The position numbers were made by a program, and so were the translations under genes. A stretch of 64,000 bases of DNA from Klebsiella pneumoniae. Lineage in GTDB: Bacteria > Myxococcota_A > UBA796 > SXON01. Of the stretch, positions 16,584 to 25,069 are shown in pieces; within the stretch, counting starts at the first letter, position 1; each line of letters begins with the position of its first letter. The stretch lies in NCBI GenBank assembly GCA_945861635.1, contig CAMAWH010000011.1, positions 1 through 64,000 on the forward strand. The letters are read 5' to 3'. A model generated the notes under the pieces. It was not told the origin of the DNA and ran no database searches. It was given only the letters and a program-made list of their open reading frames with translations.

Positions 16584-16621
16584 CGCAAAAACGAATGCGC
16601 CACCCGGTCAGGGGTGGCGCA
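16584..16621 (-). terminator. Rho-independent terminator of the exbD-exbD-tolQ cluster
   Basis: On the minus strand the inverted repeat 16612-16621 / 16596-16605 forms a 10-bp GC-rich stem with a six-base loop, followed by ttcgtttttg. It lies 17 bases after the stop of the last exbD-type gene (16638) and ends that operon, separating it from the DCC and helicase genes. Confidence 0.85.
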
Positions 16622-16637
16622 CGCAAGGCAGCAATCG

Positions 16638-17204
16638 CTACTTCGGCGCGACCTCTCCGGGCTTCAACAGCTTCGTCGGTTCCGTGACAAACTTGATCTT
16701 GGCCCAGCCCGCCTCATTGGCCGAACCGAGCACGCGTCGGACCTTCAAAAAGTCGGTCTTGATGTCGGCCTGAACGATGAGCGTGCCCTGGTACGGCTGC
16801 GTCTGATCACGACCCTCAATGCGTTCTCGGAACTCACGATGTGCCGTGAGGCGCTTGACCAGACCGGGAATCGTCGCGTCGAGCTCTGTTCCCAACTCTT
16901 CAGATGGAATGTCCTGATTGTCGAGCAGCAACAACCCTTCGTTGTCCATCAGCACCACCATACCGGGCTCTTCGAGCGGCTCACCCGCTTCAGACTTCGG
17001 TACGTGGATGCGGTCGTTCAGTTCCACTTCACCCGATGCCTTGAAAAGCTGGATGAGGAAGATGACGAGGATGGTGAACATGTCCACCATCGCCGTGAGG
17101 TTCAAGCTGACGAAGCCGCTTTTCTTGCCGCCGGACAACGGGCTCGTGCGAAGACGGCCAATCGGGGGGTAAGCAACGCGGCGTCCGGGTGCGACGACTG
17201 ACAT
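16638..17204 (-). CDS. ExbD/TolR-type biopolymer transport protein (second copy)
   Basis: The 188-residue product is an ExbD/TolR family protein with one transmembrane helix containing the proton-path Asp (NLTAMVDMFTILVIFLI, residues about 36-52) and a periplasmic domain with the typical DKEG-like strand pattern (LIVQADIKTDFLKVRRVLGSANEAG). The N-terminus is longer than usual and basic (cytoplasmic). It follows another exbD-like gene by three bases and a tolQ/exbB-like gene before that. With them it forms a proton-driven stator complex that energises outer-membrane stability or transport. It is last before the terminator at 16584-16621. Confidence 0.9.
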   Translation of the reverse strand: MSVVAPGRRVAYPPIGRLRTSPLSGGKKSGFVSLNLTAMVDMFTILVIFLIQLFKASGEVELNDRIHVPKSEAGEPLEEPGMVVLMDNEGLLLLDNQDIPSEELGTELDATIPGLVKRLTAHREFRERIEGRDQTQPYQGTLIVQADIKTDFLKVRRVLGSANEAGWAKIKFVTEPTKLLKPGEVAPK

Positions 17205-17207
17205 GGG

Positions 17208-17729
17208 CTATCCGGGCGCCGGCGCCGCAACCGCGGGTACGCCGTCAGGAACGAGGGAGGGAGGCCCACCGGCGAGGAGCGTTTTCGGGTACCCGACCTT
17301 CCGAGTCAGGTCGAGCACCTTCATCATCTCTTCGTACGGTACGCCGTCGTCGGTGTTGATGATCACGAGATCCTCGGCAGGCAGTAGCTCGTGGTCCGCC
17401 ATGAGCAGTTCCTCAAGCTTGCCGTAGTCATAGGCTTCGCCAAGCTTGGGGATGTTCGTGCCTTCTTCCACCTTTCGCGCGATCCATTCTCCGTCTGCAC
17501 GGATGTGAATGGTGAGCGGCGGCGGCGGCGGCGGATCGACAGGGGGCGGAATGTCCTGATTCGGCGGAGCAATGTTCTGCTCTACTTCCAGCGCGGCAAT
17601 CTCCGCCCACACGGCCGTCGCCATGAGGAAGGCGATGAGGCAACTCATGAAGTCGATGAACGGAACAAGGTTCAGATCGACGTTCTGAGATTTGCCGCGG
17701 CCCTTGCCGCCTTCGACCTGAACACTCAT
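17208..17729 (-). CDS. ExbD/TolR-type biopolymer transport protein (first copy)
   Basis: The 173-residue product has a charged N-terminus, then LNLVPFIDFMSCLIAFLM with the conserved membrane Asp at about residue 27, a proline-rich stretch (PPPVDPPPPPPL, about 60-72) and a periplasmic strand-rich domain (DLVIINTDDGVPYEEMMKVLDL). Both ExbD copies keep the membrane Asp, so both could take part in proton flow. Having two different ExbD/TolR subunits with one TolQ is common in myxobacterial-type gene sets. It lies three bases after tolQ and three before the second copy. Whether it serves Tol-type envelope maintenance or TonB-type uptake is not decided by sequence. Confidence 0.9.
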   Translation of the reverse strand: MSVQVEGGKGRGKSQNVDLNLVPFIDFMSCLIAFLMATAVWAEIAALEVEQNIAPPNQDIPPPVDPPPPPPLTIHIRADGEWIARKVEEGTNIPKLGEAYDYGKLEELLMADHELLPAEDLVIINTDDGVPYEEMMKVLDLTRKVGYPKTLLAGGPPSLVPDGVPAVAAPAPG

Positions 17730-17732
17730 GAC

Positions 17733-18401
17733 CTAGACCACAGCCTGAGCCGCGCCTTCCTGCTTGGCGGCGCGGTTCGACAGGACGAAGTTGATCTCTG
17801 CGACAACGGCTTCGTTGATGCCTTCGATCGTGTGCTGCGTGCGTGCCTGGATCACCGCGTAGATCAGGATGATGATGACCGCGCTTCCAAGCCCGTATGC
17901 CGTGCAGTGCATGGCCTCGGAGATGCCGGCGGACAGCAGCGTGGCGCGTTGCGCGGGGTCGGCCTGCGCGGCGCCCTTGAAGGTCGAGATCAGGCCAGAA
18001 ATCGTGCCGAGGAGCGCGAACAGCGTGGCCGCGTTGGAGAGCACGGCGAGATATCCGGTTCGTGCCTCGATTTTCGGCACTTCGGACAGTGACGCTTGAT
18101 CGAGGGCGGCCTGAATCTCCTTGTCGGGGCGGTGGGCCTTCATGAGGCCTGCGCGCAGGATTCGGCTGATGGGGCCTTGCTTCTGGCTGGCGAGCCAACG
18201 AATGGCGGCCTGGACGTCACCGCGCATGATGTGCTGGTTCAACCCGGTGAGCAGGGCGTGCTTGTTTTCGGCCGAGTCGATCCACAGCACCTTGACGCGC
18301 TCGAGGATGATGGCGATAGCGACAAGAAAACAGGCGCTGATGAGGTGCATGCCCCACTGGCCTTCCTTGTAGAACTCGACGGCATTCTGAAGAAATTCCA
18401 C
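17733..18401 (-). CDS. MotA/TolQ/ExbB-family proton channel
   Basis: The 222-residue product has a first membrane helix near 20-37 (ISACFLVAIAIILERV), a cytoplasmic region containing SRILRAGLMKAHRPDKEIQAALD, and two further helices near 118-135 and 160-185 (TLFALLGTISGLISTF and GLGSAVIIILIYAVI), the usual TolQ/ExbB topology. The conserved Gly/Thr-rich TLFALLGTISGL segment lines the proton path. It heads a three-gene cluster with two ExbD/TolR-type proteins on the minus strand. I cannot separate TolQ from ExbB because no tolA, tolB, pal or tonB lies in the window. It is divergent from the lipoprotein gene at 18697, with a 295-base spacer. Confidence 0.9.
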   Translation of the reverse strand: MEFLQNAVEFYKEGQWGMHLISACFLVAIAIILERVKVLWIDSAENKHALLTGLNQHIMRGDVQAAIRWLASQKQGPISRILRAGLMKAHRPDKEIQAALDQASLSEVPKIEARTGYLAVLSNAATLFALLGTISGLISTFKGAAQADPAQRATLLSAGISEAMHCTAYGLGSAVIIILIYAVIQARTQHTIEGINEAVVAEINFVLSNRAAKQEGAAQAVV

Positions 18402-18696
18402 GGAGACTCCTCGACGCGCGCTGGGCGCGGCTGGTGTTGATCGAAACGGGACTGGGTGAAGGCGGAAGGGTTGTAGCAGAAACGCAAACGCAATTCCAAC
18501 GTCGTCTTGTCAGAGCCCTGTGAAACGAACCAGAACGGTTCGGAAAGGCGCTGGCGGGAGTGCGTTGGGGGGGCTGACCGCTTGGATAGCATTCTGGTTC
18601 GCGCCGGTGGGGTCAATTGCTTGTCAACCGCGGAATGACGAGCGCTTGACATGAGGGGACGCCAGTTGGTAAGCCGTGCGGGCACCCGGATTCGCC
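18402..18696. other. 295-base divergent spacer between tolQ-type operon and lipoprotein gene
   Basis: No convincing reading frame is seen. It should contain promoters for both directions. The only clear motif is a TTGACA at 18646-18651 for the plus strand. It also holds gaaccagaacggttc (18527-18541), a 6-base inverted repeat around three bases, which could be a small operator. Nothing else stands out. Confidence 0.5.
18646..18675 (+). promoter_or_regulatory. Putative promoter of the 18697 lipoprotein gene
   Basis: A perfect TTGACA lies at 18646-18651. With an 18-base spacer the -10 hexamer would be taagcc at 18670-18675, a poor match. The predicted transcription start is about 15 bases before the ATG at 18697. 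Only the -35 box is persuasive. Confidence 0.3.
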
Positions 18697-19683
18697 ATGC
18701 TCGCCTCTATCATCCTTCTGCTCGCCTGTTCCGCTCCGGAACCCCCCAAAAAAGAGGCTCCGAAGAAAGCAACGTGTGAGCTGAAGGTCGGTTCCATCGC
18801 CGGAACCGCGTGGATGCATATGAAACAGCAGCCTGTCGGGCCCGACAAGCCCAACCCGGTGGCGCGCGTTCGCTTTCGGGATGACGCTGGAGCACTCAAG
18901 GCCGACTACACGGCCAGCAGCGCGGGATCCGTCTACAAGTACGACTGCACCGTGGCTGGAGGCGTCGCGACGTGCCTTGAGGCGGATGTGCACGCCAGCG
19001 CGTGGTGCCATGCGTGGGCCGCCACCCATGAGGGGGTTTGCGATCCGGCAGCCGTCGCCGCCGCCACCGGGATCGCGCAGGCCGAATTCGATAAAGTCGC
19101 AGCGAATGTCAATAAGGAGCTGAAGGCGCTGAAGAAGCCCGATGAAATCGCCCAACAGCGCAAAATGGACAACAGCCCGAACAACAAGATCCGCGGCAAG
19201 TTCAAGGTCGCCGTCGACCCTGCCAAGTGCACGCTAACGTTGCAGGACAAGTACCAGACGATGGTAGACAGCAAGGTCAACGAATTTGAAAACGTGCTTG
19301 GATCGGCAAAGTTTGTGAAGGCCGACGCTGAGTACACCTTCGAAACGTGTGAAGACGCGGACAGCGCGTGGGCGCCGGGTCCCGATGACAATCACTTGGC
19401 GGTTCAGAGCGCCGGGTCGATAAAGTTCAGTGCCATCCTACAGAAAGCGCAAAAAGGTGCCGCTCGGTGTGTGTACACGGCTGACATCTACCGGGACTGG
19501 GTAAAAACCCAATCTGACGTGGCGGCTGTTGAGGATAAAAAGTACGGTCCGCGATGGGATGTTTCCGTTCCGTTTGCCGAGCCAGGCAAGCACGTCGTGT
19601 ATTTCGATCGCAGCAAGACCTGCGGCGACAAGAAGGAGCGCATCGGCATGACGTGCGGCTTGGTTCGGATCGGCGGCGAATAA
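18697..19683 (+). CDS. Lipoprotein of unknown function
   Basis: I do not recognise the family. The 328-residue product starts with a lipoprotein signal (MLASIILLLACSAP, Cys11) followed by a Pro/Lys-rich linker. The mature part has about ten further cysteines, for example in YKYDCTVAGGVATC, AWCHAWAATHEGVCD and KTCGDKKERIGMTC, so disulfides are likely in the envelope. Residues about 120-160 are lysine-rich and helical. The ATG at 18697 is chosen because it places the lipobox at the N-terminus; a GTG seven codons upstream is the alternative. It is alone on its strand, divergent from the tolQ-type operon and convergent with rsmI (24 bases between stops). Confidence 0.8.
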   Translation: MLASIILLLACSAPEPPKKEAPKKATCELKVGSIAGTAWMHMKQQPVGPDKPNPVARVRFRDDAGALKADYTASSAGSVYKYDCTVAGGVATCLEADVHASAWCHAWAATHEGVCDPAAVAAATGIAQAEFDKVAANVNKELKALKKPDEIAQQRKMDNSPNNKIRGKFKVAVDPAKCTLTLQDKYQTMVDSKVNEFENVLGSAKFVKADAEYTFETCEDADSAWAPGPDDNHLAVQSAGSIKFSAILQKAQKGAARCVYTADIYRDWVKTQSDVAAVEDKKYGPRWDVSVPFAEPGKHVVYFDRSKTCGDKKERIGMTCGLVRIGGE

Positions 19684-19707
19684 TTCCGCGCGGCCGTGCG
19701 GTCGACG

Positions 19708-20532
19708 CTAGTCGGGGCGTTCGCCGCGCAAGATCCGCTGGTAGATTTCTCGCTTTGGCAGTCCCGTTGCCGCCGCGACGGCGTCGCGAATGTCCTTGCT
19801 GGTGCCGCCTGCTTTCGTGAGGGTCCCGATCAACTCCTCGGCCGCCGCCCATTCCGATTTTTTCTCTCCGGGGGCGATCAACAGCACCACCTCGCCGCGG
19901 GTCTCGTCTCCGAGCGTGATGCGCGCCTCTTCTGCCGTTCCCCGAATCCATTGCTCCCACCGCTTGGTCAGGTTGCGCGCAACCACGACGTTCCGCGCCG
20001 GCCAACGCGCCGCCACGGCCTCAAGTGTTCCCGCCAAACGCAAGGGTGATTCATAAAAAATCAGCGTCGCGCCGAGGTGGCCGAACGTGTCGAAGACGGC
20101 GGCGCGATCTGCATCCTCGCGCGGAAAGAAACCGGCAAACACAAACCTGTCCACTGGCAGCCCGGAACCGACCAGGCCGGCGATGACGGCGCACGCCCCG
20201 GGGATGACGACGACGTCGATGCCCTCCCCGACGCACGCCTGCACGAGGCGGTAGCCAGGGTCGTTGATCAGCGGTGTTCCTGCATCACTTACCAGCGCAA
20301 CGTCGTCGCCAGCCAGCATGCGTTCGACAAGCCCGGCGACGCGGCGATCTTCGTTGTGATCGTGGTAGCTGATCAGCCGCGCGGTCATGCCGTGGTGGGC
20401 CAGGAGCGCGGCGGTGACCCGCGTGTCTTCGGCAGCAATCATCGCGACCGAGCGGAGCACGCGGAGCGCGCGGAGCGTGATGTCATCGGGATCCCCGAGG
20501 GGACTCGCGACAACGTATAGCTTGCCCGCCAC
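19708..20532 (-). CDS. rsmI: 16S rRNA (cytidine(1402)-2'-O)-methyltransferase RsmI
   Basis: The 274-residue protein is a tetrapyrrole-methylase-fold RNA methyltransferase. RsmI signatures are KLYVVASPLGDPDDITLRALRVL (start), AAEDTR (34-39), SYHDHNE (55-61), ALVSDAGTPLINDPGY (about 79-94), VIPGACAVIAGLVGSGLP (about 107-124) and FYESPLRL. It methylates the 2'-hydroxyl of C1402 in 16S rRNA, in the decoding centre, using SAM. Length and motif order match the family. It starts one base after the stop of an M14-type hydrolase gene, which itself follows an rRNA-methyltransferase-type gene, so the three form an operon with two ribosome-modification enzymes. Confidence 0.95.
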   Translation of the reverse strand: MAGKLYVVASPLGDPDDITLRALRVLRSVAMIAAEDTRVTAALLAHHGMTARLISYHDHNEDRRVAGLVERMLAGDDVALVSDAGTPLINDPGYRLVQACVGEGIDVVVIPGACAVIAGLVGSGLPVDRFVFAGFFPREDADRAAVFDTFGHLGATLIFYESPLRLAGTLEAVAARWPARNVVVARNLTKRWEQWIRGTAEEARITLGDETRGEVVLLIAPGEKKSEWAAAEELIGTLTKAGGTSKDIRDAVAAATGLPKREIYQRILRGERPD

Positions 20533-21516
20533 CTACTCCGCCTGCGCCCACGTGCAGACGGGAACGCCGGCAACAACGTGCGTGCGTTCCGCCGGGCTCA
20601 CAACGAAGCCGGTGCTGTCGGCCGTCAATTCCTGCACGACGGAGCCGTTCAGACCCCGGATTTCCGCGACCACCGTTCCGCGTTGAAGAATCTTCCCGGG
20701 TTGTGTGCGCGCAAACAGGATGCCGGACGACGCAGCACGTGGTCCGCTGTCACGACGCCACGGACCACCCCCGATGCGCGATGCGTGCGGTTCAACCGCC
20801 TCGGACACCATGTCCAACGCATGAAGCATGCCAAGTACGCCACCGACCATTGCGGAAACGGCAGCGTCGTCGAGGTGGAGGCGCGGACCCGCTTCCAACG
20901 TCACGGCCGGGATCTTCAGGCGGTTCAGGATCGCGCCGCTCAACGATCGATCGAGTCGATACCGGGTGTACCGATCGTCGGGATACTCGTGGAGCACGGT
21001 AAGCCCGGAGGCTATCGCAAGGCGCAGCGCGTCGGCCTCCAACTCCGCACGCGCTTGCCCTTTCAGGTGAACGGCGCGGTCGAGCAACGCGTAGGGCAAA
21101 GCGCCGGGGGCGTCCGCGTGCAGGTCGATGACAAGATCGGGATGGCGCGCCGCGATGTCCGTCCACGCCGCGTGCGCCAATCGCTCCGCCGGACTGCCTT
21201 CTGCGTCCCCTGGGAAGAGCCGGTTGAGGTCGAGATCGTCGTCGGGCACCTTTCGCGCGCGGCGCTCAAGCGCCTCCGGGTTGAGCGAGGGATACAGGTG
21301 CACGGTGCCGTGGGTCAACGTTGCGTCGAGGAGGGGAATGAGACGTAGCACGGCTCCAACGCCGGTCGTTTCATCTCCGTGCACGTTCGCGGTAACGACG
21401 ACGACCGGCCCGCGTGACGGCGACCGCCCGCGACGTTCGGCACCGCTCGCCACGGTCACTACCGTGACGTCCGCGCCGCGGGTGCCAAGGGAGAGGCGGG
21501 AAACCGTGCGCGGCAT
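20533..21516 (-). CDS. Succinylglutamate desuccinylase/aspartoacylase-family metallohydrolase
   Basis: The 327-residue protein has the zinc carboxypeptidase-like fold of the AstE/AspA family (M14-type). The zinc ligands are in TANVHGDETTG (His46, Glu49) and in LVIDLHADA (His near 134). DLDLNRLFPGD and the catalytic Glu context VTLEAGP are also family signatures. A C-terminal lipoyl-like barrel (KILQRGTVVAEIRGLNG) is present, as in related deacylases. It removes an acyl group from an N-acyl amino acid or similar amide; the substrate cannot be told from sequence. It sits between the two RNA methyltransferase genes with gaps of 9 and 0 bases. Confidence 0.85.
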   Translation of the reverse strand: MPRTVSRLSLGTRGADVTVVTVASGAERRGRSPSRGPVVVVTANVHGDETTGVGAVLRLIPLLDATLTHGTVHLYPSLNPEALERRARKVPDDDLDLNRLFPGDAEGSPAERLAHAAWTDIAARHPDLVIDLHADAPGALPYALLDRAVHLKGQARAELEADALRLAIASGLTVLHEYPDDRYTRYRLDRSLSGAILNRLKIPAVTLEAGPRLHLDDAAVSAMVGGVLGMLHALDMVSEAVEPHASRIGGGPWRRDSGPRAASSGILFARTQPGKILQRGTVVAEIRGLNGSVVQELTADSTGFVVSPAERTHVVAGVPVCTWAQAE

Positions 21517-21525
21517 CGCGCCAGC

Positions 21526-22716
21526 CTACCCCGTTACTACCCAGAACTTCAGATACCGACTCTCAGGAAAGTGAAGCGCGGCGGGGTGATCGACCGGTGG
21601 AGTCCCCTCGTGAATCAGGCGGACGCTGCGCTCTGCCCGACGAGCCGCCTCTCCGAGTTGTCCCTGGAACTGTTTGGGGCTCTGACTGCCGAGGTTGGAC
21701 GCGGCGACCAGCCACCCACCGGGGCGCAAGACACGTAGGCACGCGGCCGCCAATCGAGGCCAATCTCTCTCCCCAGCCCAACTTCCGCCGTCCCCGTGCG
21801 AGTGGCCCGGCGGATCGCATACGACCAGATCGAACAGTCTGCCCTTCCGACGAAACCGGTCGAGCGCCTTGAAGCTGTCCTCCGCGAGAAATTCGCCCGC
21901 GGCGAGTCCGTTCGCCTCGAAGTTGGCGCGCGCGCGGGCGAGGTAGGCCTCGGAAAGGTCGACCGTTACGACCGCTTCGGCGCCCCCGCGCGCTGCCGCA
22001 ACGGAAAACGCGCCGGTGTGGGCGAACAGGTTCAGCACCGAGCGGCCCCGCCAGTGCGGTTCCAACCACGCACGGTTGTCCCGCATGTCGGTGTAGACCC
22101 CGATGTCTTTCCCGGCGCCGGGTCGGACGAGTAGCGTCATGCCACGCTCTCGCACCGCGATGTCGGCGTCGGGAGCCACACCGCGCACGAGGCGGGACCT
22201 CGGCCAGACGCGATGGGCCTCGCGGGGGTCCGGACGCCAGGCCAGGTGGACGGAATCCATCGCCCCGATCGCGTTCGTCAGCGGGTCGATGAGGCCCTGA
22301 AGCGAGGGAGAATCCAGGGTGATCACGGCGTGGACTCCGTACACATCCACACGGATGCCGGGCAGGTCATCATTCTCGGCGTTCACCAGTCGGTAACAAT
22401 CCGTGTCGGCCGGGAGCGCAGCCCGAAGCGCCCGTGCCGTCGCGACGCGCGCCGTCAGCAGCGCCTGGTCGATGGGGCCGTCGTCCTCACGGAAGCGCCG
22501 CGCCGCTATCCAGCCGTCGTCCGCGATGGCCGTTCCGAGGCGCGTGCCGTCCTCCGCCGAAAGTTGGACGTGTGCCCCCATAGTCGGCGTACCTCGCAGG
22601 ATTTCCTTGGGATAGACCCACGGAAACCGTTGGCGCAACCATCCGGCAGAGTAGGCGTTGACAGTCAGGCCTGCCTGCCCGTTGTATTCTCGTTGTATGG
22701 AACGCCCGCTTTTCAT
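21526..22716 (-). CDS. RlmI-like class I rRNA methyltransferase with PUA domain
   Basis: The 396-residue protein (COG1092/RlmI type) has an N-terminal PUA-like domain (about 20-85: RQRFPWVYPKEIL ... IADDGWIAARRF), a central strand domain (DDLPGIRVDVYG) and a C-terminal Rossmann fold with SAM motif VLNLFAHTGAFSVAAARGGA (about 228-247), VTVDLSEAYLARARANFEANG and the catalytic-side VCDPPGHSHG. RlmI makes 5-methylcytidine in 23S rRNA; the exact target here is not certain. The start is uncertain: an ATG at 22716 would overlap the start of divergent pncB, and the PUA domain begins about 17 codons later. It leads the operon with the M14-type hydrolase and rsmI. Confidence 0.87.
   Translation of the reverse strand: MKSGRSIQREYNGQAGLTVNAYSAGWLRQRFPWVYPKEILRGTPTMGAHVQLSAEDGTRLGTAIADDGWIAARRFREDDGPIDQALLTARVATARALRAALPADTDCYRLVNAENDDLPGIRVDVYGVHAVITLDSPSLQGLIDPLTNAIGAMDSVHLAWRPDPREAHRVWPRSRLVRGVAPDADIAVRERGMTLLVRPGAGKDIGVYTDMRDNRAWLEPHWRGRSVLNLFAHTGAFSVAAARGGAEAVVTVDLSEAYLARARANFEANGLAAGEFLAEDSFKALDRFRRKGRLFDLVVCDPPGHSHGDGGSWAGERDWPRLAAACLRVLRPGGWLVAASNLGSQSPKQFQGQLGEAARRAERSVRLIHEGTPPVDHPAALHFPESRYLKFWVVTG
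22658..22690 (+). promoter_or_regulatory. Putative promoter region for pncB
   Basis: TTGACA at 22658-22663 is followed by two weak -10 candidates, ttgtat (22682, 18-base spacer) and tattct (22685, spacer too long). If used, transcription would start close to the ATG at 22697, so translation from the ATG at 22715 or a leaderless transcript would be needed. The element overlaps the predicted start of the divergent methyltransferase. Confidence 0.25.
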
Positions 22717-24019
22717 GCCGGGTCGCCTCGGGTTGCAGGGAGAGTTCTACCAGTACGTCTTGGCGGCCGTGTACCACGCCGACGGTCTCTGGGCGGACGC
22801 AACCTTTGACCTGTATGCGCGCGCTCTCCCGACGGGGTGGGGCTATTTCGTCGCCGCGGGGCTCGGTCCCGTGCTCGACCATCTCGAGGCGCTACGCTTC
22901 AGCGACGCGGAGATCGATGCCATCCGCCGTGATCCGGTGTTTGCAAAGATAAAACCTTCATTTTTCGATTTTCTCAAGCGGTTCAAATTCACCGGGGAGA
23001 TCAAGGCGGTGCCGGAAGGGTCCGTCGTCTTTCCGAGTGAGCCCATCCTGAGGGTGACGGCCCCACTCGTCGCCTGCACGCTCATTGAGACTCGTCTGAT
23101 CCAACTCATCGCATCCAGCACGGCCGTGGCGACGCGGGCGGCGCGCATGGTCGATGTGGCAGGAAAGCGGCCCATCCTCGATTTTGGCTCGCGACGCTGC
23201 CCCTCCCCGGAGGCCGCGCTGCTCGCCGCGCGCTCGGCGTACATTGGCGGCGTCGCGGCGACGACGAACGCGCTCGCAGCGTTTGAGTTGGGGATTCCCT
23301 CGATGGGTACGATGGCGGATACGTTTCTGGCTGCCTACGGAAACGATCGGCTGGCGTATGACGCGTTCCGCCTGCATTTTCCGGGACTGGCCCACCTTTC
23401 CCTTCCCGACGACGACCCGGGAGACGGCGTGGAACAATTCGCTCGCTTCAAGAACGAAGTGGCGAGCGTTCGCATCGACCACGACGACCTCGGCCGAATG
23501 AGCCATACCGTGCGCGATGCGCTGGATCGCAACGGGATGAAAAAGGTGCGGATCCTCGGTTCCGGACACCTTGACGAGCATCGAATCGCCAAGTTGGTCG
23601 CGTCGAAAGCACCGGTCAATCTGTTCGCCGTGGGCCGCGCGCTCGCCGCGAACGGCGATCTGGGGATGAGCATGGCCTTTCGGATCGCCGAGATGACCCG
23701 CGGCGGCGCGGCGGCGCCGGTTACCCGGCAAGGATCCTCTCCCTACCCGGGAAAAAAGCAAATCATCCGGTTTTCCGACCGCGACTTAATGTGCCTCGAC
23801 AGCGAACAAACGCAACATGAACACAGCGGGGGCCGCGCCATTCTCCGGGTCGCGATGCGGGCCGGCGTGCGAATGGACGACGATCCGAACCTCGCAGACG
23901 TGCGTCAACGGCGCGCGGACGACGTGAAGGCGCTACCGGCTTCCGTGCGGAAGCTCGACTCCCCGGCGTCGTGGCCGGTCGGCGTCAGCGATGCGCTTGC
24001 CGCGCTTTCGCTGGGATAG
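22697..24019 (+). CDS. pncB: Nicotinate phosphoribosyltransferase
   Basis: The 440-residue protein converts nicotinate and PRPP to nicotinate mononucleotide in NAD salvage. Family signatures are ALYHADGLW-like start VYHADGLWADATFDLY, the PRPP-side LDFGSRRCPSPEAALLAARSAY (about 158-179), GGVAATTNALAAFELGIPSMGTMADTF and ILGSGHLDEHRI with SKAPVNLFAVG (about 290-318). It ends shortly before the convergent cNMP-binding genes. The ATG at 22697 gives MERPLFMPG; the second ATG at 22715 (MPGRLGLQ) is also possible and would shorten the product by six residues. Function is secure. Confidence 0.93.
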   Translation: MERPLFMPGRLGLQGEFYQYVLAAVYHADGLWADATFDLYARALPTGWGYFVAAGLGPVLDHLEALRFSDAEIDAIRRDPVFAKIKPSFFDFLKRFKFTGEIKAVPEGSVVFPSEPILRVTAPLVACTLIETRLIQLIASSTAVATRAARMVDVAGKRPILDFGSRRCPSPEAALLAARSAYIGGVAATTNALAAFELGIPSMGTMADTFLAAYGNDRLAYDAFRLHFPGLAHLSLPDDDPGDGVEQFARFKNEVASVRIDHDDLGRMSHTVRDALDRNGMKKVRILGSGHLDEHRIAKLVASKAPVNLFAVGRALAANGDLGMSMAFRIAEMTRGGAAAPVTRQGSSPYPGKKQIIRFSDRDLMCLDSEQTQHEHSGGRAILRVAMRAGVRMDDDPNLADVRQRRADDVKALPASVRKLDSPASWPVGVSDALAALSLG

Positions 24020-24053
24020 ATCGCCCCCCGAGCATCCGGCCGACGAAACGCGC

Positions 24054-24551
24054 TTACGCCAATCCGGATAGCGTCGACGACAGTTCTTCTGCACCGAGGG
24101 ATCCGAAGGAAGCCAACTCGGCAATGCGCGTGTTGGTTCCGCGCAAATCGCGTATGAGTTGCCGAACCACCGCAAGTTGGAAGCGGGTGCCGAGCGGGGT
24201 CGCCGCGGACGACAAGCGCTGAAAGTCGTCGGCGCTCAGTTCGGCAACGCGCACGTGGCCGAGCGCAACGCACCCGGCGGATCGGCTGCCGCCATCGATC
24301 AGGGCGACCGTGCCGAAAAGCACGCCCGGATCGAGCACACACAGGCGCGTCCGCCCGCCGCCCGGAAGGCGGCGAACAACCTCGACTTGTCCGTCCAGCA
24401 AGATGTATGCAGCGCGCGGCTTCTCACCCTGCTCGATAATCGGCGTTCCATCCGTGAACTCCAGCATCCGGGTCACCCCGGCAATCACGCTGATGTCGTG
24501 CGCGGGAAAGTCACGCAACATCGGTACTTGACCAAGGAGAAGCTCAATCAT
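24054..24551 (-). CDS. Cyclic nucleotide-binding domain protein, degenerate phosphate cassette
   Basis: The 165-residue protein is a single cNMP-binding beta-roll of the CRP/PKA-regulatory type without a DNA-binding domain. The phosphate-binding cassette reads FGTVALIDGGSRSAG, in which the usual Glu after Gly is Thr, while the Arg is kept; nucleotide affinity may be low. An N-terminal helix (IELLLGQVPMLRDFPAHDIS) and C-terminal helices (about 128-160) flank it. Its start overlaps the end of a second cNMP-binding gene by four bases (ATGA at 24548-24551). A class III cyclase precedes that gene. The three make a likely cAMP production and response set. Confidence 0.88.
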   Translation of the reverse strand: MIELLLGQVPMLRDFPAHDISVIAGVTRMLEFTDGTPIIEQGEKPRAAYILLDGQVEVVRRLPGGGRTRLCVLDPGVLFGTVALIDGGSRSAGCVALGHVRVAELSADDFQRLSSAATPLGTRFQLAVVRQLIRDLRGTNTRIAELASFGSLGAEELSSTLSGLA

Positions 24552-25066
24552 CGCAACATTCCACGGCGCGCGGCGGTCAGTTCGGAGGCGACATCGACAC
24601 CGTCCTCACTCGTCATCAGGCGATCCACCTTTCGTTCAAGACCTCGCAGCCGGTGGCACGCCTGCATCGCCACGGTGCGTAGGATGCCGCTGGCCGCCGG
24701 GTGTCCAATCGCGACGAGATCGGCGAAGGTGCTGCCGTCGATGACGAGGACGACGGTTTCTTCGGTAGCAGTGGCGGTTGCGGAACGTGGGGCGGGGTCG
24801 AGCAGCGACATCTCTCCGAGCAGCGCGCCAGTCCGTTCGCTCGCTACCACAAGGTCGGGACCGTCGGGTACGGAGCACGAGATTTGCACGCCGCCGCTTA
24901 CGACGACCATCACGCTATCTCCAAACTCCCCCTCGCTAAACAGCCGCATGCCCTGCTTGTAACGAAGGCCCGTGCAACGCGACGACAGATCGACCGCCTC
25001 CTCCGCGCCGAGCGAGTTGAAGATCGGAAGACGTTGGAGCAACCGCGCTAGTTCTTCATTCGCCAT
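24548..25066 (-). CDS. Cyclic nucleotide-binding domain protein, intact cassette
   Basis: The 172-residue protein is also a lone cNMP-binding domain. Here the phosphate-binding cassette is canonical: LLGEMSLLDPAPRSATATA (about 82-100) contains the Gly-Glu for the ribose and the Arg for the cyclic phosphate. No DNA-binding helix-turn-helix follows; the C-terminal helices (about 125-165) are charged. It probably acts by binding a partner when loaded. It starts three bases after the stop of the cyclase gene and overlaps the next, degenerate cNMP-binding gene. Production of the ligand by the upstream cyclase is inferred from gene order. Confidence 0.9.
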   Translation of the reverse strand: MANEELARLLQRLPIFNSLGAEEAVDLSSRCTGLRYKQGMRLFSEGEFGDSVMVVVSGGVQISCSVPDGPDLVVASERTGALLGEMSLLDPAPRSATATATEETVVLVIDGSTFADLVAIGHPAASGILRTVAMQACHRLRGLERKVDRLMTSEDGVDVASELTAARRGMLR

Positions 25067-25069
25067 GGA

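Noticed and set aside
22714-22717. CATG palindromes giving ATG starts on both strands at divergent genes (22714, 42435, 50345, 59665).
   Set aside because: At first this looked like a pattern of shared start sites. Better starts exist for one partner in at least two cases (42401, 50406), and CATG allows an ATG on both strands by chance, so it is mostly a start-choice effect.
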